In this document: positions 1 to 12,836 of the stretch, in pieces
Numbering within the stretch: the stretch's first letter is position 1
Layout: each line of letters begins with the position of its first letter
Origin: Spinacia oleracea
Lineage: Eukaryota > Streptophyta > Magnoliopsida > Caryophyllales > Amaranthaceae
Direction: 5' to 3'
Length of the DNA stretch: 64,000 bases
Assembly: GCF_020520425.1 (NCBI RefSeq)
Contig: NC_079491.1
Location: forward strand, 8,233,143 to 8,297,142
Translations under genes and position numbers: made by a program
The notes under the pieces: generated by a model
What the model was told of the DNA's origin: nothing
Databases searched by the model: none
The model's input: only the letters and a program-made list of their open reading frames with translations

Positions 1-2939
1 ATGTACAGTTTAATTACATTTCGAAATCTGATTGTATGCTTAGCTCAGAATTGCTGATAATCTTGATATGAAAATGTGTACTTGTTTGTTTATTCAGTAA
101 TTCAATCTGTTGCAATCTGATCATGTGGTTTGTAAACTAGATATTGTTGAAATTCAAGGTCTAGTTAAGTTCAATTTTGCTGTATGATGGATGTTTTTGT
201 CCGATCTTTTGGATTTTGGCATCAAATTCGTTGTGTATTGAAGTAATTTGTGAAATTCCGTATTGAATTTAGGAACTTAATTGTCCGTCTGGTGATTTTG
301 GTAGAATAAATTTCTTGTCAAAATGGGTGATTTTGTTGTTGGATTATGGTTTCCATTCATTCGCTTTTTGGAGGTGGTATTGATTGAGAAATGGAAATTT
401 TAAGAGAATGTGGAGAGGGGGATTGTATTACTGTGGACTTTGTCAATTGGCATAAGATCATCTTGGAAAAATTACATACAAGTTCTTGCTCATAACTGTT
501 AATTTATTACTGTCTACTAAATGGCTTGTTGTCAACTTCTCATAGGGGCTAGGGTAATTACCCAAATATTGAGGGACATTGGGAGTTTTATCAGTAAAAT
601 CCGAATTGATGCTATTTAGCCAAGTAGTTTAAGTTGTAGGATGGGGATTACAATCGTTGTTGTAATGAATACTCGCACCTCATATGACCTGAAGCACTTG
701 ATTGGTGGATAAAGGTGACTTCTCATGGGTTACTGATTTCACAGAACAAAAAATGTCTGCATAAGGTTGTTATGAACAGCAGCTTTATAACCAGATGGAG
801 AAGAGGCTTGTGTAAGGAAAGGGAGAAAGCTAAGGCAACACACATCTTCCATTCTATCATCCCTCCACAAATGAGGGACATAGGGTACTAGCATAATTAT
901 CATAATAATTGCTGAAATCGTTACATATTTCAAATCAGATAAGCTGATGTGTATAACTAAATTATTAAAAGAAGCTTAGGTATGAAATAGAAAAAAAACT
1001 AGTATTTGCAGCCCCATGATGCTTCAGTTTATCCGACTCTTGATAACTGAGGATATGAGACAATTTACTAAAGATCTTTGATTATGGTTGGATCACTCTC
1101 GCCTCTCACAAGTACATGTGCAGGTAGTATCAATTTAGAACTTCACATCAGTTTTCACCCCAAAGCAAAATCTGTGATGTCTGCCTTGTAAACACTGAAG
1201 CTTTTTTCTTACAATTTCAACAGGATTACTGAGTGTTTTAGGCAAAATATACAGTTAACAATTACACCGTTTGTCATTTAATATATGGCTCTCTGACCTC
1301 TTTCCGCTGCCAGTCATACACCCCACGTCCCCAGCACAAAGAAGAGTAGAAAAACTTTTGTTTATTATGCTGGAAATTATATCACCGTAATCTTTCTATT
1401 TTGGCATCGTGGCTAGATTCAAATAGCTGAAATGCCAGTCACTTACTCAGTGTTGTAGTTGTATATTATCTTTTGTGCTACCAGAGTACCAGACTTATTG
1501 CTTTTCTGCTACATTGGAAAGACTAGAGAACAAGGATTGATTAACAGATTTGGGATAGATTGTGAGTTCATTGTAGGCTTGTAGCTAATGTGAGTTATCA
1601 AATAATGAAATGATGAAATGCGAAAGAGCTTTGGGTTTGATTGAGAAAAAGAAGAGCAAAACTTAGATCTTATGGGGAGACAAAAGAGCAGAAAGACAGT
1701 TGGTGGCTTTCAACAGAAATTGCAATGCATTGAACATAACTCGTAGCTAAGCAGAAATATACCAAATGATCATTTAGCCATTTGTAAGCAGAAACTTGAA
1801 GAAGATGAACTCATTGAAGTAAAGGAGAAATAAGTCGGAAATTGATATACTGAATAGCCTTTTGAGCTCGGTGATTATGCATGTTGTGGTTAGGAGACTT
1901 AGGACCTCCATCAAAGTAGGAACATAACTTGGTTTCTTATTTCAGGAATTGTAGATTCTATGTTCCTAGTGTACAATTTGGTTGTAGATCTCAGCTAGTA
2001 GGATATTGAGGTAAGTGCATGAGTCTATAGGTTTGGTGTTATATAGTGTGATAATCATGGTTGGGCCCCTTATTTAGACTGTTTAGAGAAAGTACGCCCA
2101 TACTAAAATAATTGTTGTTCCAATCCGAAATAATCTGGGTGATGAGAGGACTACAAATAGGGCTGCCTAAATTGACACAGTTCCTCCAAGCTGTCCCCTG
2201 GCTTTAAGCTAGTCGCAAGTCAAAGGGTGAGCTACTGGTTTCTTTTTCCCCAATCAAGCAAGCCAATAATTTTAAGGGACAAGAAGGAAAGACTTGCAAA
2301 AAGGAATACTTTTAACAAGCTTCTTGCAAAATTGAAGTGAACAAGAAGAAAGATAAGATTAGGTGCTAAGAAACGTGGATATTTCTAGGAGGAGCCGAGG
2401 AGGCATGTCACATCCTATACTGACATGAGTCGGGCACGCCTTGGACATGTTTCATACACTTTCAGGTTATCCTATGATTGTGCAATTGTGCCTTGTTGGA
2501 AAATTGTAGTGTTTGTTTGGTTAACCTTCTATGGTTGGGGAAATTGAAATTCATGGGAATTTTCGAATGAGATAGTTGTTTGGTTGACAAAAAAGTGAAA
2601 ATGGAGGAAATTCAACTTCCTTGGAAATTAGAAACTCCCCCACCCCCATCCCCGTCACTCAAATCGAATTAAGAAATTGGTGTTGGTCTTAATGTCAAAT
2701 AGACCAACACCAATTTCTTAATTTGGTGTTGGTCTATTTCTTGTACTTTCTACTGTCTCTGATTTGGTTGGCAGCAGCTGTGAATTGATACATTTTTCTA
2801 CTATCTTGGTGTTCCTGAAGAAAATAGACTACAGTGTTTGTGCAATGCATTCATATGTAATGTGTTCCCCCCATGATAAAGAAGTTAACAGCATTGTTGG
2901 ATGGTTAATCTTACAGTTCACTTTTGTGTATGCCTGTAG
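1..2939 (+). other. non-coding, probably a 5'-UTR intron of the kinase gene
   Basis: I see no supported coding region. The stretch is T-rich with intron-like composition and ends in a good 3' splice site (pyrimidine-rich tract then CAG/TAG, AG at 2938-2939) 28 bases before the kinase start codon. The simplest reading is a long 5'-UTR intron whose first exon lies left of the window; an ordinary promoter with a short 5' UTR is the alternative. A perfect hairpin lies at 2669-2721. The part around 2500-2640 resembles decayed MITE sequence. Confidence 0.45.
2669..2721. repeat. perfect 21-bp inverted repeat (hairpin)
   Basis: The arms at 2669-2689 and 2701-2721 are exact reverse complements, with an 11-base loop. 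A third, partial copy of the same word (TTTGGTGTTGGTCTA) follows at 2722-2736 in the orientation of the left arm. It may be a MITE remnant or a recent small fold-back duplication; transcribed, it would form a stable stem. Confidence 0.85.
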
Positions 2940-2967
2940 GGTGTAGTGTGCTCTTTCAACAGTTGCC

Positions 2968-5900
2968 ATGTGGAAGTTTAAGCCCTTTGCACATAAAGAA
3001 CCAACAGGACTTGAGGGCCGCTATTTTGATATTGGTGACATTAAAGTTAATGTGAAAAATGTCATTGCCGAGGGAGGATTCTCTTGTGTTTACTTGGCTA
3101 AAGATGCCTTGGATGGATCAAAGCAGTATGCTTTAAAGCATATCATATGCAATGACCAGGAGTCAATGGACTTGGTCATGAAGGAGATTCAAGTGATGAA
3201 ATCGCTCAAAGGACACCCTAATGTTGTTACTCTGTACTCTCATACTATAATGGACATGGGTAGGACTAAAGAAGCACTTCTTGTGATGGAATGTTGTGAG
3301 AAATCTCTGGTAAATGTTTTGGAAAGTAGAGGAACTGGCTACTATGATGAGAAACAAGCCTTGACCATTTTTAGGGATGTTTGCAACGCAGTCTTTGCAA
3401 TGCATTGTCATTCTCCACCAATTGCCCACCGGTAATATGTTTAATAAGCATTCTTTAATATGTCTCCTCTGTTAATATGATTGGTTTTTCCTTGAGTTGT
3501 TGTTTGTTTCATTTATAAAAGAGTCTTAAATTGCAATCCTGTATTCTCTATATTTAAGTGAAGGTAAGCTTTTCTTAGCAACAAAATCTGCAGTTCTTCG
3601 AGGCAAACACCCCTACTTTAGAGGAAAAGCTCAACCAAAATAAGGGTGCCAACCAAAACAGCATAAGTTAACTACTTCATATTTATACTCCATTTCTGGT
3701 TGGTAGCTAGCTTGGCTGATGAGGCTCTCGGTTTCTACCCAAGATTTGAATTTGAAACCCTTATGTATCACATCAGATTTGTAGCTCTTTCTAGAATTTC
3801 CTTTCTCCTTCCACTCCACCCAGAGGACAAAAGGGTCTATACACACTGTTTATGCCTAGTTCACATTCTAAAACTAAGTGACTCTTGACAATATGGTGTT
3901 GTTATTATCTTCTAGATGTTTATTAATTTTGTGATGTGCTCCCACGTCTGCCATATAACTTATCAATTTACATTTCTCTGCGATTGGATAAATTATTGTT
4001 TTCCCAGTCCTCTTCAATCCTCTCAAGTCTCAACCCCCAGGGTAGGTTACGAGTAATTTCTTTTGTAGAGAATTCATGCTAGTGTCAGAAAAACAGAATA
4101 GCAGCTGGTTAGATTTGTTGTTTAATATGTCATTTCTTTTTCCATTTTAAAGTTTTTGGCTAACTGTTTACTCTTAATTATGTTATTTAGTGACTTGAAA
4201 GCAGAGAATCTTTTGCTGGGCTCTGATGGGCTATGGAAATTGTGTGACTTTGGAAGCACCTCTACCAATCACAAGCGCTTTGAGAAACCTGAAGAAATGG
4301 GCATTGAAGAAGACAACATCAGGAAGCACACGACACCTGCTTATAGAGCACCTGAGGTTGAAAGAACTTTCATACATTCATCCATTGTATTGTAATTCAA
4401 AAATTAAACATGACCTTTCCATGTTTTCTTGTCTGGAAGATGTGGGATTTGTACCGAAGAGATCTCATAAGTGAGAAAGTGGATATTTGGGTAAGTTGAT
4501 CTTCCGCATGTTTGTCTACAAGCTTGAAATTGTATTTTTCGCAAACTTGTACAATTTATGACTTACGAATGAACAAGCATCTGATTCATTATTCCTTGTT
4601 TTTGCTAGGCTCTTGGTTGTTTGCTCTACCGAATTTCCTATCTCAAATCAGCATTTGATGGAGAGTCAAAGCTACAGGTTCTGAATGGAAATTACCGTAT
4701 CCCAGATTTACCAAAATACAGTGCAGCTATCACTGATTTAATCCGAGACATGCTTAACTCTTCTCCAGAGTCCAGACCAGACATCACACAGGCAAGCACT
4801 TAGCTTGATTGGCCATTCATCTCCATGAACTTAGGTTAGTTTAGATCATCATTAATGATGATATAGGTATATTTTAATAGTTGCATTATTGTTATAGGTG
4901 TCCGGAGTTTAGCTTTTCTGACTGGCATTCATTATTATAGGTCTGGTTTCGTGTCAATGAGCAATTGCCTGTCGGATCACGGAAGTCATTACCTGATCGG
5001 CCACCTCATATGCGTGAAACAGCTCCTGATATCACTGAAGGTATTCAGCAGTCAGTGTCGGAGATGCATTCAAGGATTGGTGTTAACCAGATATTATGCA
5101 TTCTAATATGTTAATGCTTGTCTTTGCGATTACACAAGCTCATATTATAAAATGTTGATATAATTCATTGGAGTTCTGAATTTGCTACTCTTTCTGCTGT
5201 ACTAGGAAACTCCAAGGTTATGTCCAGGGCTTCAAATCTAGTGCCTCGGAGAAGCCCGCCACCTGTGCCATCATCAATTGAAACAACTAATTCGTCGACT
5301 TCAAACGCTTCCAAGGGTGGGTTTGGAGGGGGTGCTTTTTGGTCAACAGAGCACGCTAAGGATACTCTTGTCCCAGAGGAAAAAGGTGCACCGAAATTTG
5401 ATGATGAATCAGTGACCTGGAAAGACGATAGAAGCCGGCCAGAAAAATTTAATTTGCCCGGTAAAGCTAGTCCTTCTGGGAGGGAAAATAGTCAGGCTAA
5501 TCCAATGAAGTCCAGTAGTGCCTCAACTTTTGAAAACGAGGCTTTCAACACCTTTGTTGCTGAGTTTGACACAGCTAAACTCAGTCCAACTGACAATGGA
5601 ATGAAATCAAAGGATAACTCCTTGGAATCTGAGATAGAAAGACTAAAGGAGCATTTGAAGCAAGCTAATGCAGAAAAGGCAGAGATTACTTCAAAATACG
5701 AGAAACTTACTGCAATCTGTCGATCACAGAGGCAAGAGTTACAGGAGCTGAAGCAGGCGTTGGCTGCCAGAACTCCTTCACCGAAAATGGAGTCTACAAG
5801 GAACCAACCACCCTCCACCAATAAAGCCGCAACTTCTCAGGTATCAAGTTCAACCCCCCAATAAGGACTCACCTTGATGGATTATCCCCCCTTGATAGAT

Positions 5901-6577
5901 TTATTGCTAGCCTTGTGGTCTCTACTTCAAAATCCATTCATAAACAAATCTAAAACATATGTAGTGCTCAGTTTATCACCTTGAAAACCTAAACTTTCGA
6001 CAGGATGACATACCACTTGAAAGCCATAGCATATACTTCGTATCATGTTATCACTGTTATGAATTATCTTTTGATGATTTCGTCTCTTTTTTCTATAGAG
6101 ATCTAGATTATAACTAGTTGCCATTTTACTTGGTTGTCTTGCTTTGTGTACTACTGTATTACGTACAGTAACAGTTCCGGAAATTCATTCTTAGGTTTTA
6201 ATTTTCTTTTGCTTGGATCATGTCAGAGAGCAAAAAGCGAAGGTACAGTGTTGGAGCTCCAACAAGGTTTGTTTGACAAAAGTACGACAAGCCCAGAATT
6301 GAAGCAATGGCAAGCGTTTCCCAATACACCGACATCTACAGCCGAGGCATCTAAATCTGTTAGGACTAAAAATGGTCACTCCAACAAGCAAGATGCTTCG
6401 GCTGGATCAACCCAAGATAGTTGGGGATTTGGTAATGACAGCTTCACTGCAGTTCCTGCTGCCAGCTCTCGGATCTCTAGATCTGGCGAAGGAAGTACTT
6501 CCCTACGTTTTGGGGATTCAAATAAGTTAGGAAGCAAGAATACAGCTTCTAAACCAGCTGGCTGGGCTGGTTTCTAA
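2968..6577 (+). CDS. AAK1/NAK-family serine/threonine protein kinase
   Basis: Seven coding exons: 2968-3431, 4191-4356, 4440-4490, 4609-4791, 4941-5040, 5206-5840 and 6227-6577, giving 649 residues. The kinase domain is N-terminal: glycine-rich loop EGGFSCVYLA at about 35-44, VAIK-type lysine K57 in YALKHI, catalytic loop HRDLKAEN at 154-161, DFG at 174-176, and APE. The A in DLKAEN and the overall pattern match the Numb-associated kinase family (AAK1, GAK, BIKE), which phosphorylates clathrin-adaptor subunits in endocytosis; the plant member I recall is At2g32850. The C-terminal half is Ser/Pro-rich and disordered, with a coiled coil (LESEIERLKEHLKQ onwards) encoded in exon 6, and ends in KPAGWAGF. 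The start is the first ATG after a 5'-UTR acceptor and directly precedes the conserved domain. Intron 4 is GC-AG. Family call firm, substrate inferred. Confidence 0.9.
4792..4940 (+). other. GC-AG intron in the kinase gene
   Basis: The exon ends ATCACACAG followed by GCAAGC, and the next exon begins GTCTGGTTTCGT after TTATTATAG. Reading through runs into TAG within four codons, while joining at CAG/GTC keeps the conserved kinase-domain end (DITQ-VWFRVN). No GT donor nearby preserves the frame. GC donors with a strong CAG exon end are a known minor class. Confidence 0.8.
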
Positions 6578-7668
6578 CTCATTCAGGAAGGAAAGGGGAG
6601 TTATTTTGCTGTAATAATTTGTTCATATAACTTTGCAAGAGGTAAACATCGTGTTCCTCGTTGTATTTAGAGATTGTCTGAAAGCCAATTGATGATTTTA
6701 CGTTGGCTGGTGACTTGGGGTTATATAAATCAATTGATGATCTCGGTGAATTTAAGGAATTTTGTAGATCTCCCAAGTTGGTATACCATTTATAAGGAAA
6801 TATTGTGTTGCAATGTTCTACGTACTACAGACCTACAATATGTCATATATGAGTATATAGTAATCTCCTCTTTTTGCAGGTGTTATATTATACTACCTTC
6901 ATTTTGCAATACTTGTATCTTTTATCATTTGAGCACTATTTATTTACCAACTTTGACAATATTTCTTTCACTATCATGTAAGAAAGACATTGTCAACTGA
7001 TATCTTGTTAAATGTCAACTTTTTATAATTTGTACTTGTACACAAATAGAGATATTACTGTCCAAAGAAGCGTGTTGAATATTTAAAAAAAGAAATGATG
7101 CAAGTATTGTGAAACAACACGGTATTACTGTCCAAAGAAGCGTGTTGAATACGTAAAAAAAAGAAATGATGCAAGTATAGTGAAACGAGGCAGTATGATG
7201 TACAAAAGATCAATAATATATCATACCAAGTGATTTATCTGAAATCTTTTCAAAACTAATCTCGAGTTCACTTAGCCTGATTGCCTTGTTTCAGGCCCCT
7301 GTTACTATTTTTGGATGTGACTATATTTCTATTTTACTCCAATGACACCACTTATTACTACATTTCCCAGTTCCTACGACGTCTCTGACGAGTGACGACA
7401 ATCACAAGTTCAATAAGTTGATAAACAGACAGTTCATATACAACCTGACATTCTGTAAGTGTTAATACTGCAAAATTAACTTAAGAAGAGAAGAAAAGAA
7501 TTCAAAGGCAAGAAGCACAACATTAGTATAATGTGTGTTTATGCTTGAAACATGTATAAAACTTCGCTCGGGAAAATTCTCTCAGTACTATACTCAGCAA
7601 GTTACATTTCACTCTGGAATTACAGAAGTAACATTTTCTGAAAGCAAATATTACAGAATTTTTCAGGC
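6578..7668. other. intergenic, 3' flanks of kinase and LIM genes
   Basis: Convergent 3' flanks of the kinase (+) and LIM (-) genes. I see AT-rich sequence and the 70-bp tandem duplication listed separately, and no coding region. Confidence 0.6.
7053..7192. repeat. 70-bp tandem duplication
   Basis: Two head-to-tail copies (7053-7122 and 7123-7192) beginning TATTACTGTCCAAAGAAGCG and differing at only a few positions near their ends. It lies between the kinase and LIM 3' ends. Confidence 0.85.
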
Positions 7669-10296
7669 TTAGGCCACTGTGTTCTCAGTCGCCCCTTCTG
7701 CTACTCCATTCGTAACACCATTGGTAACTCCATTTGCAACCCCATTAGAAACTCCGTTAGCACGATGTTGAGTTGCCAATTGACTGAAATTACCCTTCTG
7801 TTTGAACAGCTGAGAGTGGTGGTGCCGACAGTAGAGGCGGTGGTCGTGGGCTACATAATTAGAAGGGCTGATAACACATCCACCGTGACTGCACCTGAAG
7901 CACCCTTTGTGATAAGAATCGCCATCAACTGCCACCTGAAACCCAGAAAAAAAATTTACCAGAAAGTTCAATGCTTAGCAAGCCTTAAAGAGATGTAGAA
8001 ACTATGATGAGTTGAGTAGAGTCTCACCTTTTCGATTGGGTAAACTGTTTTCTTGCAAGTCACACACTTCTCTTGAGTACCACCAAACATGCTTGAGAGT
8101 TTGTTACTGTTTTGACCCTGCTCAAATCATCAATGAAGAAAATATGAACTTAGTTTTGCTACCAAGTTTTTTCTTCCCCCTCCATTAAACCTTTCTAACA
8201 TGTAAGATTTGAAGAAGAAGACATTTCACATAGAAGTCTGGCTAATTGCGTAACAGTTTGCATATTAATGCCCTTTTTTTTCCACTTATTTCAGGAAAAT
8301 AAATTCAGATAAGACAAGTTAAGGAAAAATAAGGGTTGACGAAGTACAATTTATAATTAAAATAAGTTTTGGTAAGTTCAGATAAGATAAGTTCAGAAAA
8401 ATAAGTAAAAATCAGGTGAATAGAAACGCATCTGCACTGATAGCCTAACTTGTCTAACCACAGTTTGGTCATCCAGGGTTTTTAGGATGGTTCACCCTAG
8501 TTAGTTGACTAACTAATTACACGAATTGACTTTTTCTTTCAAATAATCAATAAATCAATGTATACATGAAGAAGTAACTATGTAAGTCACTTTAACTGTG
8601 AACTTACCAGCTCGGAAGATCTGTCTCTAACAGTTCTAGGAGCAGCTGCAAAGAACAAAAACAACGAAAACTTCAATACAGATGTGAAATTGCATATGAG
8701 AAAACCATGTAGAACGAAGAATAAACCGACCTTCAAAACTTTTGTCCAAACTGCCTGTCATCTTGAAAAGCTGATCAAAGTGAGGCTTGCAATATAACAC
8801 CCCTTCAAAGGAGTTATAATTGTGAAGCTGCAAAATCAGTACGAAAACTTTAATCCAAAGCTTATGAAAACAAATTTGTATTAAACAATAGTCAAGTATT
8901 GTCAAATCCAGAAGCTAGTTAACTAGTTAAGCCACTAAGCTAAAGAAATGAATTTCATATCTCAAAATCTTAAACATGATAACTAATTCCTGAAAAATGC
9001 CACTATACTAAAGCTTTTCTCAATACAACTGATAACTATGGCTCGGTTTCAGCCTGATTTTACCGAGTTTGGCTAACTTTTTCGGTCCAAAACCAGTCGA
9101 GATTTTGGTAGCATTAGTGATCATGCTCATTTGAGCTGAAATACCATTAAAAATCAATTTTTGTACTAATGAATTGAGAAAGAGTGGAACTCAGTATTCT
9201 GTTTAAGACCAGATAACTCAGACTACTTGTCAGAATTGTCACACAATTAAGAATTATTAGCAACTGCCGACAAAAGGAAATTAAGAATATATTACTAGCA
9301 AACAATTGATCTATAGTACCTAATTCATTGACAGCTCATTACTCCGTATAAACTACTCCCTCCGTCCCGAAATACTTGACCTGTTTTCTTTATCGGGTCG
9401 TCCCTTAATACTTGACCTGTTTCTAAAAATGGAAATATTCTAACAATATTATATTATTTCTCACTCCACCCCTATTAACCCACCTACCCCCTACTCCATA
9501 CAAAAAATAATTAAAAATTCAATCCCTACTCTCCCCCAACCCCACCTCTTAACACACCTCCCACTAACTACATTAAAATAATACCCCACTATCAACTACT
9601 ACCTATTAAATTAAATAAGTCAATTCAAGTCCCTTAAACTCTGTGTCGGTCAAACCGGGTCGAGTATTCCGGGACGGAGGGAGTAATATATAAAAAATCT
9701 CCAAATATTAAATATACATTAAAAACAGTAATTAGTAACTGATTTTGAATTTAGAAAGGGAAAATGAATCTGATAATGTAACTATAATTATTGTTTTGAG
9801 TTTTTTAACAGCAAAAACATAAGCTTATCATGATCACTAATCTTATTATTGATCCACAATCCATTTGGGAATATAAGCAAGTTCAATCTAGCTGAGAAGA
9901 AATGAAGTAACTTTAATTTCAAAATCATCTTATTCATATGATCAATATAATCATTTTAATCATCTCAATAACTCTAAGAAAAACAAAAGGCAGATGAAAA
10001 AATTATTCAAAATCAGAAAAATATATGATGATCAACATCTTTATGAGATCAACCTGGGTTTAAAAACTACAAAATTCAACAATAAACCCAATTCATGAAA
10101 TAAACAATATGTCGAATTCAAAAGGATGATTCAGGTAGAATGATGCAAAGAGTAAAACCTTGAGGGTGCTCTTGCAGTGATGACATCTGAAGCAAGCTTT
10201 GTGATAAACTTTACTATCAGCTGCAAGTTGATCAACCAAATATACAGTCTTTTCACAAGCTTTGCACTTCTGTGTTGTTCCTCCAAAACTTGCCAT
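7669..10296 (-). CDS. WLIM1: two-LIM-domain protein, WLIM1-like
   Basis: Five exons on the minus strand: 10159-10296, 8731-8827, 8608-8645, 8028-8117 and 7669-7935, giving 209 residues. Two LIM zinc-finger domains are visible: the first starts at KCKACEKTVYLVDQL (residues about 10-62) with CFRCHHCKSTLK and GVLYCKPHFDQLFK; the second starts at about 108 with KCVTCKKTVYPIEK, then CFRCSHGGC and LYCRHHHSQLFK. Plant LIM proteins of this size (about 190-210 residues) bundle actin filaments and also enter the nucleus. TVYLVDQL, YNSFEGVLYC and GSLDKSFEG match the WLIM1 subgroup better than WLIM2 or PLIM. The C-terminal tail has about five N-G-V repeats at roughly 181-195, unlike the short tail I recall in Arabidopsis WLIM1. 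Introns 1 and 3 carry repeats. Family firm, subgroup likely. Confidence 0.92.
8272..8425. repeat. degenerate 'ATAAGTTCAGATAAG' repeat in LIM intron 3
   Basis: Words such as ATAAGTTCAGATAAGATAAG occur here, and relatives appear at 36232-36390, about 45655-45740 and 46430-46570. All start near CCACTTATTTCAG or ATAAACTTATCTGAAC. It looks like an old non-autonomous DNA element family; I could not define ends or target duplications. Confidence 0.5.
9356..9683. mobile_element. Stowaway-type MITE in LIM intron 1
   Basis: Terminal inverted repeats CTCCCTCCGTCCCG / CGGGACGGAGGGAG, flanked on both sides by TA (9354-9355, 9684-9685), 328 bp. An internal second copy of the terminal word (CGTCCCTTAATACTTGACCTG-like) follows the left end. 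TA target and CTCCCTCCGT ends are diagnostic of Stowaway (Tc1/mariner) MITEs. The 51748 element is a diverged relative in the opposite orientation. Confidence 0.93.
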
Positions 10297-10954
10297 CTTT
10301 TATCACTTTTATTTAATTTCACAAAAAACCCAGAAAATTTTAACAAGATTTTTTCTGTTTTTGATGCTTTTCTTTCTCTCTCTGAAAATTCTGTTCTTGA
10401 GGACTTTTTGTTCCTCTGCTTTTCTGTAAATATGACTTTGGGTGTGCTATACTAATAAGATTGTGACAAAGTCTGCTAGGGAGTTACAGCTCAGGAATTT
10501 TGTCACAAGACTAAACAAATTTGAAACCACTGCAAAATTTAATGCACCCTTTTTCTTTTGTCCACTTGAAGATTAGGGGTTATTTTGGTCATTTCATAGG
10601 GTGTTCTCTACCATATTTATGTGCTTTAAAGTTTCAATTTGCTAGCACATTGCAAAATAGCATTAGTAGGTGAAGTTTGTGAGATCAAACCCCACTTTGG
10701 CTTTTGGGGGTGAGGTGGTGAAGATTCCATCAAGGTGATATTGGGTAGGGTTGGTCCAAGTCATGACACAACGTAACACAAAAAAAGCACGACACAACAT
10801 GACACATTATTATACGTGTGAGGCTATAGATCTGGCAAATCATACTTTTTGGACAAGCAAGACAATGCACCATCGAAGAAGTGAAATTTGGCTTAGCATG
10901 ACATTGAATGGTGTCCTGTGGTCTTGACTCCCTTTTAAAGGTTAAACACAAAAC
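10297..10954. other. LIM gene 5' flank / intergenic
   Basis: Upstream of the LIM start codon the minus strand is rich in A/G runs typical of a plant 5' UTR (10300-10450). Further out, 10735-10950 is full of ACGACACAACATGACAC-like words resembling the degenerate element at 28357-28738. No coding region seen. Confidence 0.5.
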
Positions 10955-12302
10955 TAGGGATGTCAATTCTCAATCCGATCCAGTGATTCCGATGGGTTTG
11001 TCCGACCGTTAAGAATCTGAACCGTTTAGAACCCGCGAGCAAAAATTTGAAATCAAATCCGATCCGATTATATTCAACCCGAATCCGAACCCACCCCATT
11101 AATATTGATCCGATTAAGATCCGAATCTGATAACAGACCGATCCGTGACAATCCGAATCCGTTGAATCCGAACCTAAGCGATCCAAAACCCGTTTATAAT
11201 CCGATCCGTTTCAACCCGAATCCGTTCCAATTAACCCGTTTAATCCGATCCGTTTGCAATTCGTGACCCGTTTAATCCGAACCGTTTCCTCCCGTAACCC
11301 GTTTAATCCGAACCAATTTCAACTTGAACCCGTTTAACCCAAAACTGTTCACGTCTTGTAAGAAAACATTAATTATGACGCACTCACGCACTACCAATTA
11401 AGTGTATGAGTATTAGTTGTTTGTACTTTATGTCTCCCTTCTATACTCCGCTCAAATGAAATTTGTAATTGATGTATTTTGTTATGTAAATATTTGTAAA
11501 AAACTATCTGATAGTAAATTGTCAAACAAGTTGTCACGTCACTCACCTTCTATCCATAAGTTATTATTAGTTTGTTAAAGTAATCACATGTGGACGTTAT
11601 ACTTTTTAATTCGTTATAAATTATATATACTCGTTAACTATTACTTTACTGGTTCATTAATAAATGCTTCGTTAATACGATGTAATAAACTTTATTAGTT
11701 ATTAGTTCATCGTTATTGATTACTAGTATTAAACTAAGTTATATACAATATACTCAGTAAATTATATTACGAATCTTAAATTCTTAATACTTTTAAAAGC
11801 TAGTTATCGTTTCCGTCTCCTAATTAAGTCATTGATATTATACGGAGTAATTATATATTTGCAACAGAATGGACCAGACTCGGATTCCACCACGCTAGTG
11901 ATTAACCCAATCCGATAATAACCCGAACCGATATGAACACGAATCCGATGTAACCCGACTAAATCCGTTTCAATCCGACCCATGTTAGTCCGCTACCCGA
12001 TTAATCCGATCTGATATGAATCTGACCTGATATTAGTTTGATTTGATATGAACCCGAACCCGTTATAGTCTGGCTAAACCCGTTGACAATCCTTCAAGTT
12101 CCAATCCGATCCGATGCAACCCAACCCAACTACAATCCGCCCCGTTTACAACCCGATCCGATGTGATATTAACTAGTGCATAAAAAATTCAAACTGATTC
12201 GATCCTTTAAGTTTTAAATCTGGTCCGATCCGACCCGTTAACCAACCCGAATCCGATGAGTCCGACCCAAACCTGATCCGTTAATCCAATTTGACACCCC
12301 TA
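10955..12302. mobile_element. non-autonomous hAT-type element, 1.35 kb
   Basis: Left end TAGGGATGTCAA, right end TTGACACCCCTA: inverted 12-bp termini with one mismatch. Flanks CACAAAAC (10947-10954) and CCCAAAAC (12303-12310) make an 8-bp target duplication with one mismatch, as in hAT elements. About 380 bp at the left and 430 bp at the right are dense arrays of AATCCGATCC, ACCCGTTT and AACCCGAA words; the 520-bp core is AT-rich and non-coding. ORFs here are only translations of the arrays. No transposase is present. Confidence 0.85.
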
Positions 12303-12674
12303 CCCAAAACGTATCAAGACGGTCAGGTTGTGTCAACCATCTTTAGGATCCCTTTCCCCACTCTTCCAATATGCCTTACTCATGAGAAATAAAGTGGTAT
12401 TACCTCAATACTATAGAGCCCTACTCTTACCAATCGAGACAAAAATAACCCAAAAACAAAGTGCTAGTTTTGTTAATTAGAATGGAAACTTCACTCTAAG
12501 AATGGAAAGGATAATGAAAACTTGGAATTCCAAATATAACCTTCTATTATTTTGGACACACATAAGGAAAGGTATCATAAATCATAATCATTCATCATCA
12601 TACCCCCATTTGCTAGACAAAAAAGCAATACATAGTACTACTAAACAAAAATGATAATTTGTTTAATAAGTAAT
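12303..12674. other. spacer between hAT element and Copia element
   Basis: AT-rich, no coding region or repeat recognised. Its last five bases (GTAAT) are the target site of the Copia insertion. Confidence 0.6.
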
Positions 12675-12836
12675 TGTTAAGATATGTTAAGATATTAGAT
12701 ATTATTCTGTGAATATTCTGTAGAGTCCTAACTATGGTAAGTTACTTAATGTGTACCTAGGGTTTAGGTAACTGGGTTGTACTATATATACGTGTGTTAT
12801 TAATGAGAATAATACGAGATTACACAATATTTGACA
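12675..12836 (+). repeat. 5' LTR of Copia element
   Basis: 162 bp, TGTTAAGATATGTTAAGATA at its start (a 10-bp tandem duplication) and ATTTGACA at its end. It contains TATATATACG, a plausible TATA region, about 50 bp before its end. Matches the 3' LTR base for base as far as I can read. Confidence 0.95.
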
